Below, piece by piece: positions 17,722 to 26,787 of a stretch of 38,203 bases of DNA. The notes below the pieces were generated by a model. It was not told the DNA's origin, made no database searches, and saw nothing but the letters and a program-made list of their open reading frames with translations. Origin of the DNA: Streptomyces globisporus (lineage in GTDB: Bacteria; Actinomycetota; Actinomycetes; Streptomycetales; Streptomycetaceae); the NCBI GenBank assembly GCA_014649555.1, contig BMTG01000028.1, forward strand, positions 1-38,203, in the 5' to 3' direction. Position numbers and translations under genes: made by a program. Every line of letters starts with the position of its first letter. The first letter of the stretch is position 1.

Positions 17722-19757
17722 ACACGGACCGTACGGCCGGGCAGCGATCGGACCTGTCCCGGATCAAGGCCTGGTGGCGCACGCTGGGCGGCGACGGCTT
17801 CGTCGTCCTGCCTCCCCCGACCAGGGGCCGCTACACCCAGTCCGACGGCCACGAGGACGCGGCGGAGATGTTCGCGACCCGAGGCATCGCCACCGACACC
17901 TCCTTCGCCTACTGGCACTGGCAGTCCCACGACGCCTTCGCCCGCTCCGGCGAACTCCAAGGCGCGCTGTACCTGCACTGGGGCGGCGACCACGCCACGG
18001 TCGCAACCGGTCTCGGGGAGGGCCCGCCCGGCTACCGAATCGTCAACAACGGTCCGCAGGGGGCCTTTCAGCTGGACAAGGTCACGGCGACGGACGCCGA
18101 CGGGCTGCCAGCCCCGGAAGACACCGCGGGCGTACGCCAGTTCCTCTCCCGCATCGACGAGCCCCGCCGCCGGACCGCCCGCTCCACGGAGTACGACCCG
18201 CTGGCCCCCGCCGAGGAACGCTGGCTCCACGACCGGCTGTCGGGCCCCCTGGACCTGGACACCGCCGGCCGCTTCACCGCCCCGCTGGAGCACCGGCAGG
18301 CGCTCACCCCGGACGAGACGGCACGGCTGCTGTCCGCCTGGCGGGAGACGTACGCCGGACGGCTCACGGCCTGGCCCGGATGGCGATCCGTGCTCCCCGC
18401 GCTGCTGCGCCAGGAGCACCCGGAGGCCTGGGAGGTGGCCGCCGAACTGGGCGCGGAGGCGGCGTACGCCCTCGCCGCGCATCCGTCCCCGCGCTCGCTG
18501 GAGCTGCTGCGTACGTGGGCGCTCACCGGTGACGACGGTGCCGTACGCGGCTGGTTCCGCGCCCACCACGCCCTGCGCGAACCGGACCCGGTGCGCGCCG
18601 CCGCCGCGCTCTCCGAAGAGCTGACGGCCCACGCCGCGCCCGAGACCGCGCAGACCGGCCTCCTCCGCGCGCTGCGAGAAGCCGTCACCGACGAGCCCGA
18701 CACCCGCCGCTCCGCCGCCGACGCGTTCTCCCCTCTGCTCCTCGCCACCATCCGGTTCGCCACCGACGACCGCCTGCCGCGCCCGCTGCGGGTCGCCGCC
18801 GCGAAGGCTGCCGCCGGTACGGCCGACCGCGTGCGCGAAGCGGCCGGCCGTCTCCCCGACACCGCCGAAACGGCCGATGCCCTGGCCGCCGTGGAGCGGT
18901 ACGAGACCGTCCGCGACGACCTCCTCGCCGGCACCGGCCCCGACCTCACCGGCTACGAGGGCGGCCTCGGCGACATCTACCACCGCTACCGCACCCTCTC
19001 CCCCGCCGACGCCCGGTGGCTGCACGACCGGCTCGCCGACCCGGCCACCGGCGTCCAGGGCATCGCCTTCTGCCTCGAACTGCTCTACGCCCACGGCAAA
19101 GCGACCGAAGCGGACCTGGTCGCCCTCCTCCCCCGCTGGAAGAAGGAGCTGACCAAGCAGTACCGCACCACGTACACCGAGTGGCGCCACCCGCTGGTCA
19201 CCCTGACCTGCCTCGCCCTCGACCTGGAACACCCGGCCGCCGCCGACCTGCTGGCCTGGTGGTCAAAGCCCAAGCCGCTCTGGAAGAACCCGGTCCGGCT
19301 GCTCACCCACCTCGGCGCACCCGACGAGGAGAAGGCCGCCGAGCTGTGGGAGTTCGTCGTCTCCGGCGGGCACGACACGGGCCACCTGATGACGTGGGTG
19401 CTGCTCCGCGCCCGCCTCGACGGCACGCACCCACTGCACGTGGCGGAGAAGCTGATCGCGAAGCAGGGGACCCGCGATTACGTCCTGCACCGCGTCCTGA
19501 TCGGCGTGGCCGACCCCGCCCAGCCGCTCTGGCACTACGCGATCGACCCGCGCAGCCACAGCTGGTGGCATCGAGCCCAGGAGGTGGCGGACGATCCCCG
19601 ACTCTCCGACGCCGCCCGGGCGATCGGCATGAAAGCGGCCCGCGAGCACCACATCACCCGCTACCCGGAGCAGGTCCGCCCACCCCTCACGGAAGGCGAG
19701 GTGAACGCGGCCCGTGCCTGGCTGGAGGCCCGCGCCGACAGGACCGCCGCGGACTGA
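17712..19757 (+). CDS. Large protein of unknown function with internal duplication
   Basis: A 681-residue soluble protein that I do not recognise. Residues ~1-120 are a distinct domain (DLSRIKAWWRTLGGDGFVVL, TDTSFAYWHWQSHDAFARSG, LYLHWGGDHATVATGL). The rest is helical and Trp/Arg/Ala-rich, like alpha-solenoid proteins. A motif recurs: PLAPAEERWLHDRLSGP near residue 170 and TLSPADARWLHDRLADP near 435, each followed by similar helices (WRETYAG and WPGWRSVLPALL against WKKELTK and YTEWRHPLVTL), so two ~265-residue units are likely. The start is GTG 17712, which overlaps the DUF4253 gene by 10 bp; GTG 17700 is an alternative. It is probably cotranscribed with DUF4253. Confidence 0.75.
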   Translation: MGLNTDRTAGQRSDLSRIKAWWRTLGGDGFVVLPPPTRGRYTQSDGHEDAAEMFATRGIATDTSFAYWHWQSHDAFARSGELQGALYLHWGGDHATVATGLGEGPPGYRIVNNGPQGAFQLDKVTATDADGLPAPEDTAGVRQFLSRIDEPRRRTARSTEYDPLAPAEERWLHDRLSGPLDLDTAGRFTAPLEHRQALTPDETARLLSAWRETYAGRLTAWPGWRSVLPALLRQEHPEAWEVAAELGAEAAYALAAHPSPRSLELLRTWALTGDDGAVRGWFRAHHALREPDPVRAAAALSEELTAHAAPETAQTGLLRALREAVTDEPDTRRSAADAFSPLLLATIRFATDDRLPRPLRVAAAKAAAGTADRVREAAGRLPDTAETADALAAVERYETVRDDLLAGTGPDLTGYEGGLGDIYHRYRTLSPADARWLHDRLADPATGVQGIAFCLELLYAHGKATEADLVALLPRWKKELTKQYRTTYTEWRHPLVTLTCLALDLEHPAAADLLAWWSKPKPLWKNPVRLLTHLGAPDEEKAAELWEFVVSGGHDTGHLMTWVLLRARLDGTHPLHVAEKLIAKQGTRDYVLHRVLIGVADPAQPLWHYAIDPRSHSWWHRAQEVADDPRLSDAARAIGMKAAREHHITRYPEQVRPPLTEGEVNAARAWLEARADRTAAD

Positions 19758-19805
19758 GCCCTCGTACTCATGCGGGCGGCGGCCCCTCCCGGTTGACTCG
19801 ACCGC

Positions 19806-20201
19806 ATGAGCGAGAACAGCCACGACGGCGACAGCGGAACCGGCAGCACCCCGGCGACCGACCCCGCGCACGCACCCGACCGCCGTGCGTGGGTCGCCCC
19901 GCTGATCTCCACGGTCGTGACCCTGCCGCTCGGGCTCATCGCCCTGTTCATCGGCGGGCTCACGCCGATGGCGTGCGACTCCTGCAACGGCGCGGCGGCC
20001 GACCGCTTCGACGCGAGCTTCACCACCGCCTGGACCGTCCTCTGGATCGGCCTGCTCATCGCCCTGGCCGTGCTGATCGCGAGCTGGGCGGTACCGCACC
20101 AGCTCCGCCACGCCGCCCGCCGGGTGGGCCTGGCCCTGGCCGCACCTGCCACCGTCGTGGTCACTTTCGTAGCATTCATGGCACTGGTCGACTGGCCCTG
20201 A
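19806..20201 (+). CDS. Small membrane protein
   Basis: A 131-residue protein with a polar N-terminal tail of ~28 residues and three predicted membrane spans: about 29-51 (WVAPLISTVVTLPLGLIALF), 75-95 (AWTVLWIGLLIALAVLIA) and 105-127 (VGLALAAPATVVVTFVAFMA). Two cysteines (CDSCNGAAADRF) sit in the loop after the first span. No family recognised. It lies 48 bp after the large unknown gene and 6 bp before the next start, so it belongs to the same probable operon. Confidence 0.7.
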   Translation: MSENSHDGDSGTGSTPATDPAHAPDRRAWVAPLISTVVTLPLGLIALFIGGLTPMACDSCNGAAADRFDASFTTAWTVLWIGLLIALAVLIASWAVPHQLRHAARRVGLALAAPATVVVTFVAFMALVDWP

Positions 20202-20207
20202 CAGAAA

Positions 20208-20699
20208 GTGTCCACCCCCATGAACGACACGAACCTCACGACCACGACGGAAGCCGCTTCCGCGGCCGAAGCCGCAGAGCGCCTGATAGCCGAATTCCGT
20301 GCGCTGCCCGCAGGCAGCGACCGCAAGCGCGAGATCATCACCGAGCTGGACGACAACACACAGGCGCTGCCGTTCCTCGTCTCGGTCGTCGCGGACCCGG
20401 GCGAGTACGACCTCGCCCGGGTCGAGAGCGCCACCGTCCTGCGCCTGTGGCCCCCGGCCGACCCCGCTCTGCGCCACGAAGCGGGCCGCGCCCTGCTCAC
20501 CGCGCTGCGCGATCCGGCGGAGGACCTGGTCCGGCAGTACGCGGCCATGTCTCTGGCGCCCTACACCGACGACCCGGTCGTCGCCACGGTCCTCGACACC
20601 ACCGCGCGGGCCGACGAGGACCCCCTCGTCCGGGACAGCGCCCGCTTCTCCATCAAGGAGGCCCACCGGCTCCAGGAGACCGGAGCGGGTGGGCCGTGA
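20208..20699 (+). CDS. HEAT-repeat-like protein of unknown function
   Basis: A 163-residue helical protein. Paired helices read SAAEAAERLIAEFRALPAGS, ALPFLVSVVADPGEYDLARV, LRHEAGRALLTALRDPAEDL and VRQYAAMSLAPYTDDPVVAT, a HEAT/armadillo-like spacing typical of short scaffold proteins. GTG 20208 with AGAAA upstream is used here; ATG 20220 is equally plausible. It ends 12 bp from the convergent hemB stop. Confidence 0.65.
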   Translation: MSTPMNDTNLTTTTEAASAAEAAERLIAEFRALPAGSDRKREIITELDDNTQALPFLVSVVADPGEYDLARVESATVLRLWPPADPALRHEAGRALLTALRDPAEDLVRQYAAMSLAPYTDDPVVATVLDTTARADEDPLVRDSARFSIKEAHRLQETGAGGP

Positions 20700-20711
20700 T
20701 CACGCGGGGGC

Positions 20712-21716
20712 TCAGCCCCTGCCGTGTCCGAGCCACTGGGCCGCCTCGGTCGCCCAGTAGGTGAGGATCATCTGCGCCCCGGCCCGCCGGATCCCGGTCA
20801 GGCTCTCCAGGATCGCCTTGTCCCGGTCGATCCAGCCCTTCTCGGCGGCGGCCTCGATCATCGCGTACTCGCCGCTGATCTGGTACGCCGCGACCGGCAC
20901 GTCCACGGACTCCGCGACCTTGGCGAGGATGTCCAGATACGGTCCGGCGGGCTTCACCATGACCATGTCCGCGCCCTCCGCCAGGTCCAGCGCCAGCTCC
21001 CGCAGCGACTCGCGGGCGTTGGCCGGGTCCTGCTGGTAGGTCTTGCGGTCACCGGTCAGCGAGGAGCCGACGGCCTCGCGGAAAGGGCCGTAGAAGGCGG
21101 AGCTGTACTTCACGGTGTAGGCGAGGATCGACACGTCCTCGTGGCCGGTCTGGTCCAGGGCGTCCCGGATCACGCCGACCTGACCGTCCATCATGCCGCT
21201 GGGGCCCACCACATGGGCCCCGGCGTCCGCCTGGACCTGCGCCATCTCCGCGTACCGCTCCAGGGTGGCGTCGTTGTCCACCCGCCCGTCGGCGTCCAGG
21301 ACCCCGCAGTGGCCGTGGTCGGTGAACTCGTCCAGGCACAGGTCCGACATCACGACGAGCTCGTCGCCGACCTCCTCGCGGACCGCGCGCAGGGCGACCT
21401 GGAGGATCCCGTCGGGGTCGGTGCCCGCCGTTCCCCGGGCGTCCTTCTTCCCGTCCTCCGGCACCCCGAAGAGCATGATCCCCGAAACCCCGGCCGAGAC
21501 CGCCTCGACGGCCGCCTTCCGCAGGGTGTCCAGGGTGTGCTGGTGCACGCCGGGCATGGCCGAGATGGCGACCGGGGCGTCGATGCCCTCCCGGACGAAC
21601 GCGGGGAGGATCAGGTTCGCGGGGTCGAGCCGTGTCTCGGCGACCATCCGCCGCATCGTCGGGGTCGTCCGCAGCCGCCGGGGGCGGGAGCCGGGGAAGT
21701 TTGCGTACGCAGTCAT
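20712..21716 (-). CDS. hemB: Delta-aminolevulinic acid dehydratase (porphobilinogen synthase)
   Basis: Condenses two 5-aminolevulinate molecules to porphobilinogen in haem, sirohaem and cobalamin synthesis. 334 residues, normal length. The Schiff-base lysines are K203 ([14 protein letters not shown]) and K255 ([10 protein letters not shown]). The metal loop reads C127-L-D129-EFTDHGH-C137: two of the three usual zinc cysteines, with Asp in the middle position. ATG 21716 is preceded by TATCGT 6 nt upstream with no spaced binding site, so it is probably leaderless. A hairpin separates it from hemD, so hemB is likely its own transcription unit. Confidence 0.95.
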   Translation of the reverse strand: MTAYANFPGSRPRRLRTTPTMRRMVAETRLDPANLILPAFVREGIDAPVAISAMPGVHQHTLDTLRKAAVEAVSAGVSGIMLFGVPEDGKKDARGTAGTDPDGILQVALRAVREEVGDELVVMSDLCLDEFTDHGHCGVLDADGRVDNDATLERYAEMAQVQADAGAHVVGPSGMMDGQVGVIRDALDQTGHEDVSILAYTVKYSSAFYGPFREAVGSSLTGDRKTYQQDPANARESLRELALDLAEGADMVMVKPAGPYLDILAKVAESVDVPVAAYQISGEYAMIEAAAEKGWIDRDKAILESLTGIRRAGAQMILTYWATEAAQWLGHGRG

Positions 21717-21722
21717 CCTTCG

Positions 21723-21728
21723 ACGATA
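21723..21728 (-). promoter_or_regulatory. Probable -10 element of a leaderless hemB transcript
   Basis: TATCGT on the minus strand ends 6 nt before the hemB ATG, which places the transcription start at the start codon. Confidence 0.5.
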
Positions 21729-21821
21729 GACCCGTGCGCCCCACGGTCTTACCGACACCTGCGCCGGGAAAGGCCCGCGCCCGGGCTATTAACAGGCCCC
21801 TGCGACGGCCCGGAAAGACGG

Positions 21822-21853
21822 GTGGGCCCGGCCGCCGAAGCGACCGGGCCCAC
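21822..21853 (-). terminator. Hairpin after hemD
   Basis: 10-bp perfect stem GTGGGCCCGG / CCGGGCCCAC with a 12-nt loop, starting 17 bp after the hemD stop on the minus strand. It marks the end of the rex-hemACD operon. Confidence 0.65.
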
Positions 21854-21870
21854 TCACCCTCGTACTGCCG

Positions 21871-23541
21871 TTACGTCGTCGTCCGGCGCCTGCGCGCACC
21901 CGGGCGCCGCTCGCTCGGCCGGGTCACCGGGTCGCCGGCCTCCTTCGCCGCGTCCCGGCGCTGCGCGCCGAAGGCGGCGAGCGCCTCGGCGAGCTTGTGC
22001 ACCGACGGCTCCGGGGACAGCACGTCCACCCGCAGACCGTGCTCCTCGGCGGTCTTCGCGGTGGCCGGGCCGATACACGCGATCACGGTCACGTTGTGCG
22101 GCTTGCCCGCGATACCGACCAGGTTCCGGACCGTCGAGGACGAGGTGAACAGGACCGCGTCGAAGCCGCCGCCCTTGATCGCCTCGCGGGTGTCGGCCGG
22201 CGGCGGCGAGGCGCGGACCGTGCGGTACGCGGTGACGTCGTCGACCTCCCAGCCCAGCTCGATCAGCCCGGCCACCAGGGTCTCGGTGGCGATGTCGGCG
22301 CGCGGCAGGAACACCCGGTCGATCGGGTCGAAGACCGGGTCGTAGGGCGGCCAGTCCTCCAGCAGCCCGGCGGCGGACTGCTCGCCGGAGGGCACCAGAT
22401 CCGGCTTGACGCCGAAGTCGACCAGCGCGGCGGCGGTCTGCTCGCCGACCGCGGCGACCTTGATCCCGGCGAAGGCGCGGGCGTCGAGACCGTACTCCTC
22501 GAACTTCTCCCGGACCGCCTTGACGGCGTTCACGCTGGTGAAGGCGATCCACTCGTAGCGTCCGGTGACCAGGCCCTTGACCGCGCGCTCCATCTGCTGG
22601 GGCGTACGCGGCGGCTCGACGGCGATCGTCGGGACCTCGTGCGGCACCGCACCGTAGGAACGCAGCTGGTCGGAGAGCGACGCTGCCTGCTCCTTGGTCC
22701 GCGGGACGAGCACCCGCCAGCCGAACAGCGGCTTGGACTCGAACCACGCGAGCTGGTCGCGCTGGGCGGCGGAGCTGCGCTCTCCGACCACGGCTATGAC
22801 CGGCCGGTGGCCCTCGGGCGAGGGGAGCACCTTGGCCTGCTTGAGGGTCTGGGCGATCGTCCCGAGGGTCGCCGTCCAGGTGCGCTGGCGGGTGGTGGTG
22901 CCCGCGATCGTCACGGTGAGCGGGGTGTCAGGCTTGCGGCCCGCCGAGACGAGCTCACCGGCGGCGGCCGCGACCGCGTCCAGCGTGGTGGAGACGACGG
23001 CGGTGGCGTCGCTCGCGCCGACCTCGCTCCAGCACCGGTCGGAGGCCGTACGGGCGTCGACGAAGCGGACGTCCGCGCCCTGCGCGTCGCGCAGCGGCAC
23101 CCCGGCGTACGCGGGCACGCCGACGGCGTTCGCGATGCCCGGGACCACCTCGAAGGGCACCCCGGCGGCGGCGCAGGCGAGCATCTCCGCGCCCGCGTCG
23201 CCGTCCAGACCCGGGTCGCCCGCGACGGCACGGACCACCCGCCTGCCGCCCTTCGCGGCCTCCATGACAAGATTGGCCGCATCCCTGAGAACGGGTACAC
23301 CGGCGGCTGTTGACGAGACGTCAACAACCGTCAGCTCAGCCGTGCTCACGCCTTCCCGCGCATGGCTGCGAACGACGTCGAGCACATCGGGCTCGGCGAC
23401 AAGGACGTCCGCGCTCGCGAGCGCTTCGACAGCGCGCAGAGTCAGCAGTCCCGGGTCGCCGGGACCGGCGCCGAGGAAGGTGACCTGGCCTTGGGCGGAC
23501 AGGACCGGAAAGTCGGATGCGGCGGGGCCGGTGGGGCTCAA
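21871..23541 (-). CDS. hemD: Fused uroporphyrinogen-III methyltransferase-like/uroporphyrinogen-III synthase
   Basis: A 556-residue fusion. Residues ~18-250 are a tetrapyrrole-methylase (SUMT/CobA) fold with the N-terminal GAGPGDPGLLT loop (24-34) and VVPGIANAVGVPAYAGVPL. Residues ~270-525 are uroporphyrinogen-III synthase (WRVLVPRTKEQAASLSDQLR, FTSVNAVKAV, VGEQTAAAL, FTSSSTVRNLVGI), which closes hydroxymethylbilane to uroporphyrinogen III. The methylase half lacks the usual GDPFVFGRG motif and reads AGDPGLDGDAG instead. The C-terminal tail is very Arg-rich. The start is a TTG overlapping the hemC stop (TTGA); no other start fits. Last gene of the rex-hemACD operon. Confidence 0.9.
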   Translation of the reverse strand: MSPTGPAASDFPVLSAQGQVTFLGAGPGDPGLLTLRAVEALASADVLVAEPDVLDVVRSHAREGVSTAELTVVDVSSTAAGVPVLRDAANLVMEAAKGGRRVVRAVAGDPGLDGDAGAEMLACAAAGVPFEVVPGIANAVGVPAYAGVPLRDAQGADVRFVDARTASDRCWSEVGASDATAVVSTTLDAVAAAAGELVSAGRKPDTPLTVTIAGTTTRQRTWTATLGTIAQTLKQAKVLPSPEGHRPVIAVVGERSSAAQRDQLAWFESKPLFGWRVLVPRTKEQAASLSDQLRSYGAVPHEVPTIAVEPPRTPQQMERAVKGLVTGRYEWIAFTSVNAVKAVREKFEEYGLDARAFAGIKVAAVGEQTAAALVDFGVKPDLVPSGEQSAAGLLEDWPPYDPVFDPIDRVFLPRADIATETLVAGLIELGWEVDDVTAYRTVRASPPPADTREAIKGGGFDAVLFTSSSTVRNLVGIAGKPHNVTVIACIGPATAKTAEEHGLRVDVLSPEPSVHKLAEALAAFGAQRRDAAKEAGDPVTRPSERRPGARRRRTTT

Positions 23542-24524
23542 AGTGCTCGCTCCCCCATAAGACCGGCCGCACCCTTGGCGAGCATCTCGGACGCGAGTTC
23601 GCGACCGAGGGCCGCCGCGTCGTCGTGCGACGTGGGGACGGGACCGGTGGTGGACAGCTGTACGAGCGAGGAACCGTCGGTGGTACCGACGACTCCACGC
23701 AGGCGCAGTTCGTTGACAACCTGTCCGTCGGCCAGGAGGTCGGCCAGCGCACCCACAGGTGCGGAGCAGCCGGCCTCCAGGGCGGCGAGCAGGGCGCGCT
23801 CGGCGGTCACGGCGACCCGGGTGTACGGGTCGTCGAGCTCGGCGAGCGCGGCGGCGAGGTCGGCGCTGGACGCGGCGCACTCGATCGCCAGTGCTCCCTG
23901 GCCGGGAGCGGGCAGGACGGTGTCGACCGGCAGGAAGTCGGTCACCTCACCGGTCCGGCCGAGACGGCTGAGCCCGGCGGCGGCGAGGACCACCGCGTCG
24001 AGCTTGCCGTCCCGCACGAACCCGATCCGCGTATCGACGTTGCCCCGGATGGGGACGGTCTCGATCCGCAGTCCGTGGGAACGGGCGTACGCGTTGAGCT
24101 GCGCCATGCGGCGCGGCGAACCGGTGCCGATCCGGGCGCCGTCGGGCAGCTGCTCGAAGGTCAGCCCGTCCCGGGCGACGAGCGCGTCGCGCGGGTCCTC
24201 ACGCTGCGGCACGGCGGCCAGCACGAGGTCGTCGGGCTGGCTGGTCGGCAGGTCCTTGAGCGAGTGGACGGCGAAGTCCACCTCGCCGCGCAGGAGCGCC
24301 TCGCGCAGGGCGGCGACGAAGACGCCGGTGCCGCCGATCTGCGCCAGGTGCTCGCGGGAGGTGTCCCCGTACGTGGTGATCTCGACGAGCTCGACGGCGC
24401 GCCCGGTCACCTCGCGGACCGCCTCGGCGACGAGCCCGGACTGGGCCATGGCGAGCTTGGAGCGCCGGGTGCCCAGCCGGAGCGGCGCGGCGCCCCGCGC
24501 GTCCGGCGATGAGTTGTCGGTCAT
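23538..24524 (-). CDS. hemC: Hydroxymethylbilane synthase (porphobilinogen deaminase)
   Basis: Polymerises four porphobilinogens to hydroxymethylbilane. 328 residues. It shows the conserved N-terminal LGTRRSKLAMAQS, catalytic Asp region EVDFAVHSLKDLPT (80-93), GTGSPRR (133-139), RGNVDTR (160-166) and the dipyrromethane-cofactor cysteine C253 in LEAGCSAPVGA. ATG 24524 overlaps the hemA stop by 4 bp (ATGA), and its own stop overlaps the hemD TTG, so translation is coupled along the operon. Confidence 0.97.
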   Translation of the reverse strand: MTDNSSPDARGAAPLRLGTRRSKLAMAQSGLVAEAVREVTGRAVELVEITTYGDTSREHLAQIGGTGVFVAALREALLRGEVDFAVHSLKDLPTSQPDDLVLAAVPQREDPRDALVARDGLTFEQLPDGARIGTGSPRRMAQLNAYARSHGLRIETVPIRGNVDTRIGFVRDGKLDAVVLAAAGLSRLGRTGEVTDFLPVDTVLPAPGQGALAIECAASSADLAAALAELDDPYTRVAVTAERALLAALEAGCSAPVGALADLLADGQVVNELRLRGVVGTTDGSSLVQLSTTGPVPTSHDDAAALGRELASEMLAKGAAGLMGERAL

Positions 24525-26029
24525 GACCGCCCTCTATTCGGGTCGTTCAGGTCGGCCCGGGAGACGGCGGCCACCGTCTGCGGGTCGAGGTCGAAGAGTT
24601 CTCGCAGCGCGTCCGCGTACCCGGCGCCGCCGGGCTCGCTGGCGAGCTGCTTGACCCGCACGGTGGGCGCGTGCAGGAGCTTGTCGACGACGCGGCGCAC
24701 GGTCTGGGTGATCTCGGCGCGCTGCTTCTCGTCCAGGTCGGGGAGGCGGCCGTCCAGTCGGGCGATCTCGCCGGCGACCACGTCGGCGGCCATGGTGCGC
24801 AGGGCGACCACGGTCGGGGCGACGTGCGCGGCGCGCTGGGCGGCGCCGAAGGCGGCCACCTCGTCGGAGACGATCGTGCGGACCCGGTCCACGTCGGCGG
24901 CCATCGGGGCGTCGGCGGACGCCTCGGCGAGCGACTCGATGTCGACGAGGCGCACCCCGGCGATGCGGTGGGCGGCGCCGTCGATGTCGCGCGGCATGGC
25001 GAGGTCGAGCAGGGCGAGCCGGACCGGACCGGTGGACTGCGCGGGCACGGTGACCCGGCGCGGCGTCGCCGGACCGGCGTGCGCGGCGGAGGCCGCGGAG
25101 CCGTTCTCCACCCAGGCGGCGTGCTGGTCGACGTCGTCCGGGGCGGGGGCGGCGGCGGTGACCGTCGGCGCCTCGGGTGCGGCGTCCAGACTCACGCCCA
25201 GGGCGTCGGCGAGGGCGTCGGCGGTGAGCACGAGACCGGTGGAGCCGGTGCAGGAGACGACGATGTCGGCACGTGTCAGTTCGTCGCCCACCGCGGACAT
25301 CTCGACGGCGCGGGCGCGCACGGCGGTGTCGTCGCCCTGCTGGAGGATCTCCACGAGGCGGTCCGCGCGGGCGCGGGTCCGGTTGGCGACGACGATCTCG
25401 GCGACACCGGTCCGGGCGAGGGTCGCGGCGGCCAGCGAGGACATCGAGCCGGCGCCGATGACCAGGGCGCGCTTGCCCCCGGCCCACAGGGCGGGGTCGG
25501 CCCCGGCGGCGAGCTGCTGGAGCCCGAAGCTGACGAGCGACTGCCCGGCCCGGTCGATCCCGGTCTCGCTGTGGGCGCGCTTGCCGACCCGCAGGGCCTG
25601 CTGGAAGAGGTCGTTCAGCAGCCGTCCGGCGGTGTGCAGCTCCTGGCCGCGGGCGAGCGCGTCCTTGATCTGGCCGAGGATCTGGCCCTCGCCGACGACC
25701 ATCGAGTCGAGCCCGCAGGCCACCGAGAACAGGTGGTGGACGGCCCGGTCCTCGTAGTGCACATAGAGATACGGAGTGAGCTCTTCCAGACCGACGCCGC
25801 TGTGCTGGGCGAGCAGGGTGGAGAGCTCGGCGACGCCCGCGTGGAACTTGTCCACGTCCGCGTACAGCTCGATGCGGTTGCAGGTGGCCAGCACGGCGGC
25901 CTCGGTCGCGGGTTCCGCGGCCAGGGTGTCCTGGAGCAGCTTGGCCTGGGCGTCGGCAGCGAGGGACGCCCGCTCCAGTACGGAGACGGGGGCGCTGCGG
26001 TGGCTCAGTCCGACGACGAGGAGGCTCAT
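24521..26029 (-). CDS. hemA: Glutamyl-tRNA reductase
   Basis: Reduces glutamyl-tRNA-Glu to glutamate-1-semialdehyde with NADPH, the first committed step of C5-pathway tetrapyrrole synthesis. 502 residues. The catalytic cysteine is C50 in ATCNRIELY, the VVGEGQILGQIKDA block is at 111-124, and the NADPH-binding loop GAGSMSSLAA at 192-201. Residues ~277-334 are an Ala/Pro-rich insert inside the dinucleotide-binding domain, making it longer than typical enzymes of ~420 residues. The dimerisation helix is intact at the C-terminus. ATG 26029 overlaps the rex stop by 4 bp. Confidence 0.97.
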   Translation of the reverse strand: MSLLVVGLSHRSAPVSVLERASLAADAQAKLLQDTLAAEPATEAAVLATCNRIELYADVDKFHAGVAELSTLLAQHSGVGLEELTPYLYVHYEDRAVHHLFSVACGLDSMVVGEGQILGQIKDALARGQELHTAGRLLNDLFQQALRVGKRAHSETGIDRAGQSLVSFGLQQLAAGADPALWAGGKRALVIGAGSMSSLAAATLARTGVAEIVVANRTRARADRLVEILQQGDDTAVRARAVEMSAVGDELTRADIVVSCTGSTGLVLTADALADALGVSLDAAPEAPTVTAAAPAPDDVDQHAAWVENGSAASAAHAGPATPRRVTVPAQSTGPVRLALLDLAMPRDIDGAAHRIAGVRLVDIESLAEASADAPMAADVDRVRTIVSDEVAAFGAAQRAAHVAPTVVALRTMAADVVAGEIARLDGRLPDLDEKQRAEITQTVRRVVDKLLHAPTVRVKQLASEPGGAGYADALRELFDLDPQTVAAVSRADLNDPNRGRS

Positions 26030-26787
26030 GCGGGCATCACGGCGGGCATGTCCCCGTCGGGTCCTTTTCGGCCGGTGGGGGTGGCGCGCATCGGGGGCGC
26101 GCCCTCGTCCTCGGCGGTGGCGTCCTCGCCGGCCTTGCGCTGCTCGTGGAACGCGAGGATCTGGAGCTCGATGGAGAGGTCGACCTTGCGTACGTCGACG
26201 CCCTCGGGCACCGACAGGACGGTCGGCGCGAAGTTCAGGATGGAGGTCACACCGGCGGCGACGAGCCGGTCGCAGACCTGCTGGGCGGCGCCGGGCGGGG
26301 TGGTGATCACGCCGATGGACACACCGTTGTCGCTGATGATCCGGTCGAGGTCGTCCGTGTGCTGGACGGCGATCCCGGCCACCGGCGTACCGGCCATGGC
26401 GGGGTCGGCGTCGATCAGCGCCGCGACGCGGAAGCCGCGGGAGGCGAACCCGCCGTAGTTGGCGAGGGCCGCGCCGAGGTTACCGATACCGACGATCGCG
26501 ACCGGCCAGTCCTGCGTGAGCCCGAGCTCACGGGAGATCTGGTAGACGAGATACTCGACGTCGTATCCGACACCCCGGGTGCCGTAGGAGCCCAGGTAGC
26601 TGAAGTCCTTGCGCAGCTTCGCCGAGTTGACGCCGGCCGCCGTGGCCAGCTCCTCGGAGGAGACCGTGGGGACCGATCGCTCGGAGAGCGCGGTCAGGGC
26701 GCGCAGATACAACGGAAGTCGGGCGACGGTGGCCTCGGGAATTCCTCGGCTACGGGTCGCCGGTCGGTGTGTTCGGCCAGTTGCCAC
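26026..26787 (-). CDS. rex: Redox-sensing repressor Rex
   Basis: A 253-residue NADH-responsive repressor. The N-terminal winged helix (~16-80: IPEATVARLPLYLRALTALS, EELATAAGVNSAKLRKDFSY) binds ROP sites. The C-terminal Rossmann domain binds NADH through GIGNLG (100-105), releasing DNA when NADH/NAD+ rises. A C-terminal acidic/Pro tail (~225-253) is disordered. The start is GTG 26787, with AGGAG 4 nt upstream. First gene of rex-hemA-hemC-hemD, with a Rex operator over its own promoter. Confidence 0.97.
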   Translation of the reverse strand: MATGRTHRPATRSRGIPEATVARLPLYLRALTALSERSVPTVSSEELATAAGVNSAKLRKDFSYLGSYGTRGVGYDVEYLVYQISRELGLTQDWPVAIVGIGNLGAALANYGGFASRGFRVAALIDADPAMAGTPVAGIAVQHTDDLDRIISDNGVSIGVITTPPGAAQQVCDRLVAAGVTSILNFAPTVLSVPEGVDVRKVDLSIELQILAFHEQRKAGEDATAEDEGAPPMRATPTGRKGPDGDMPAVMPA

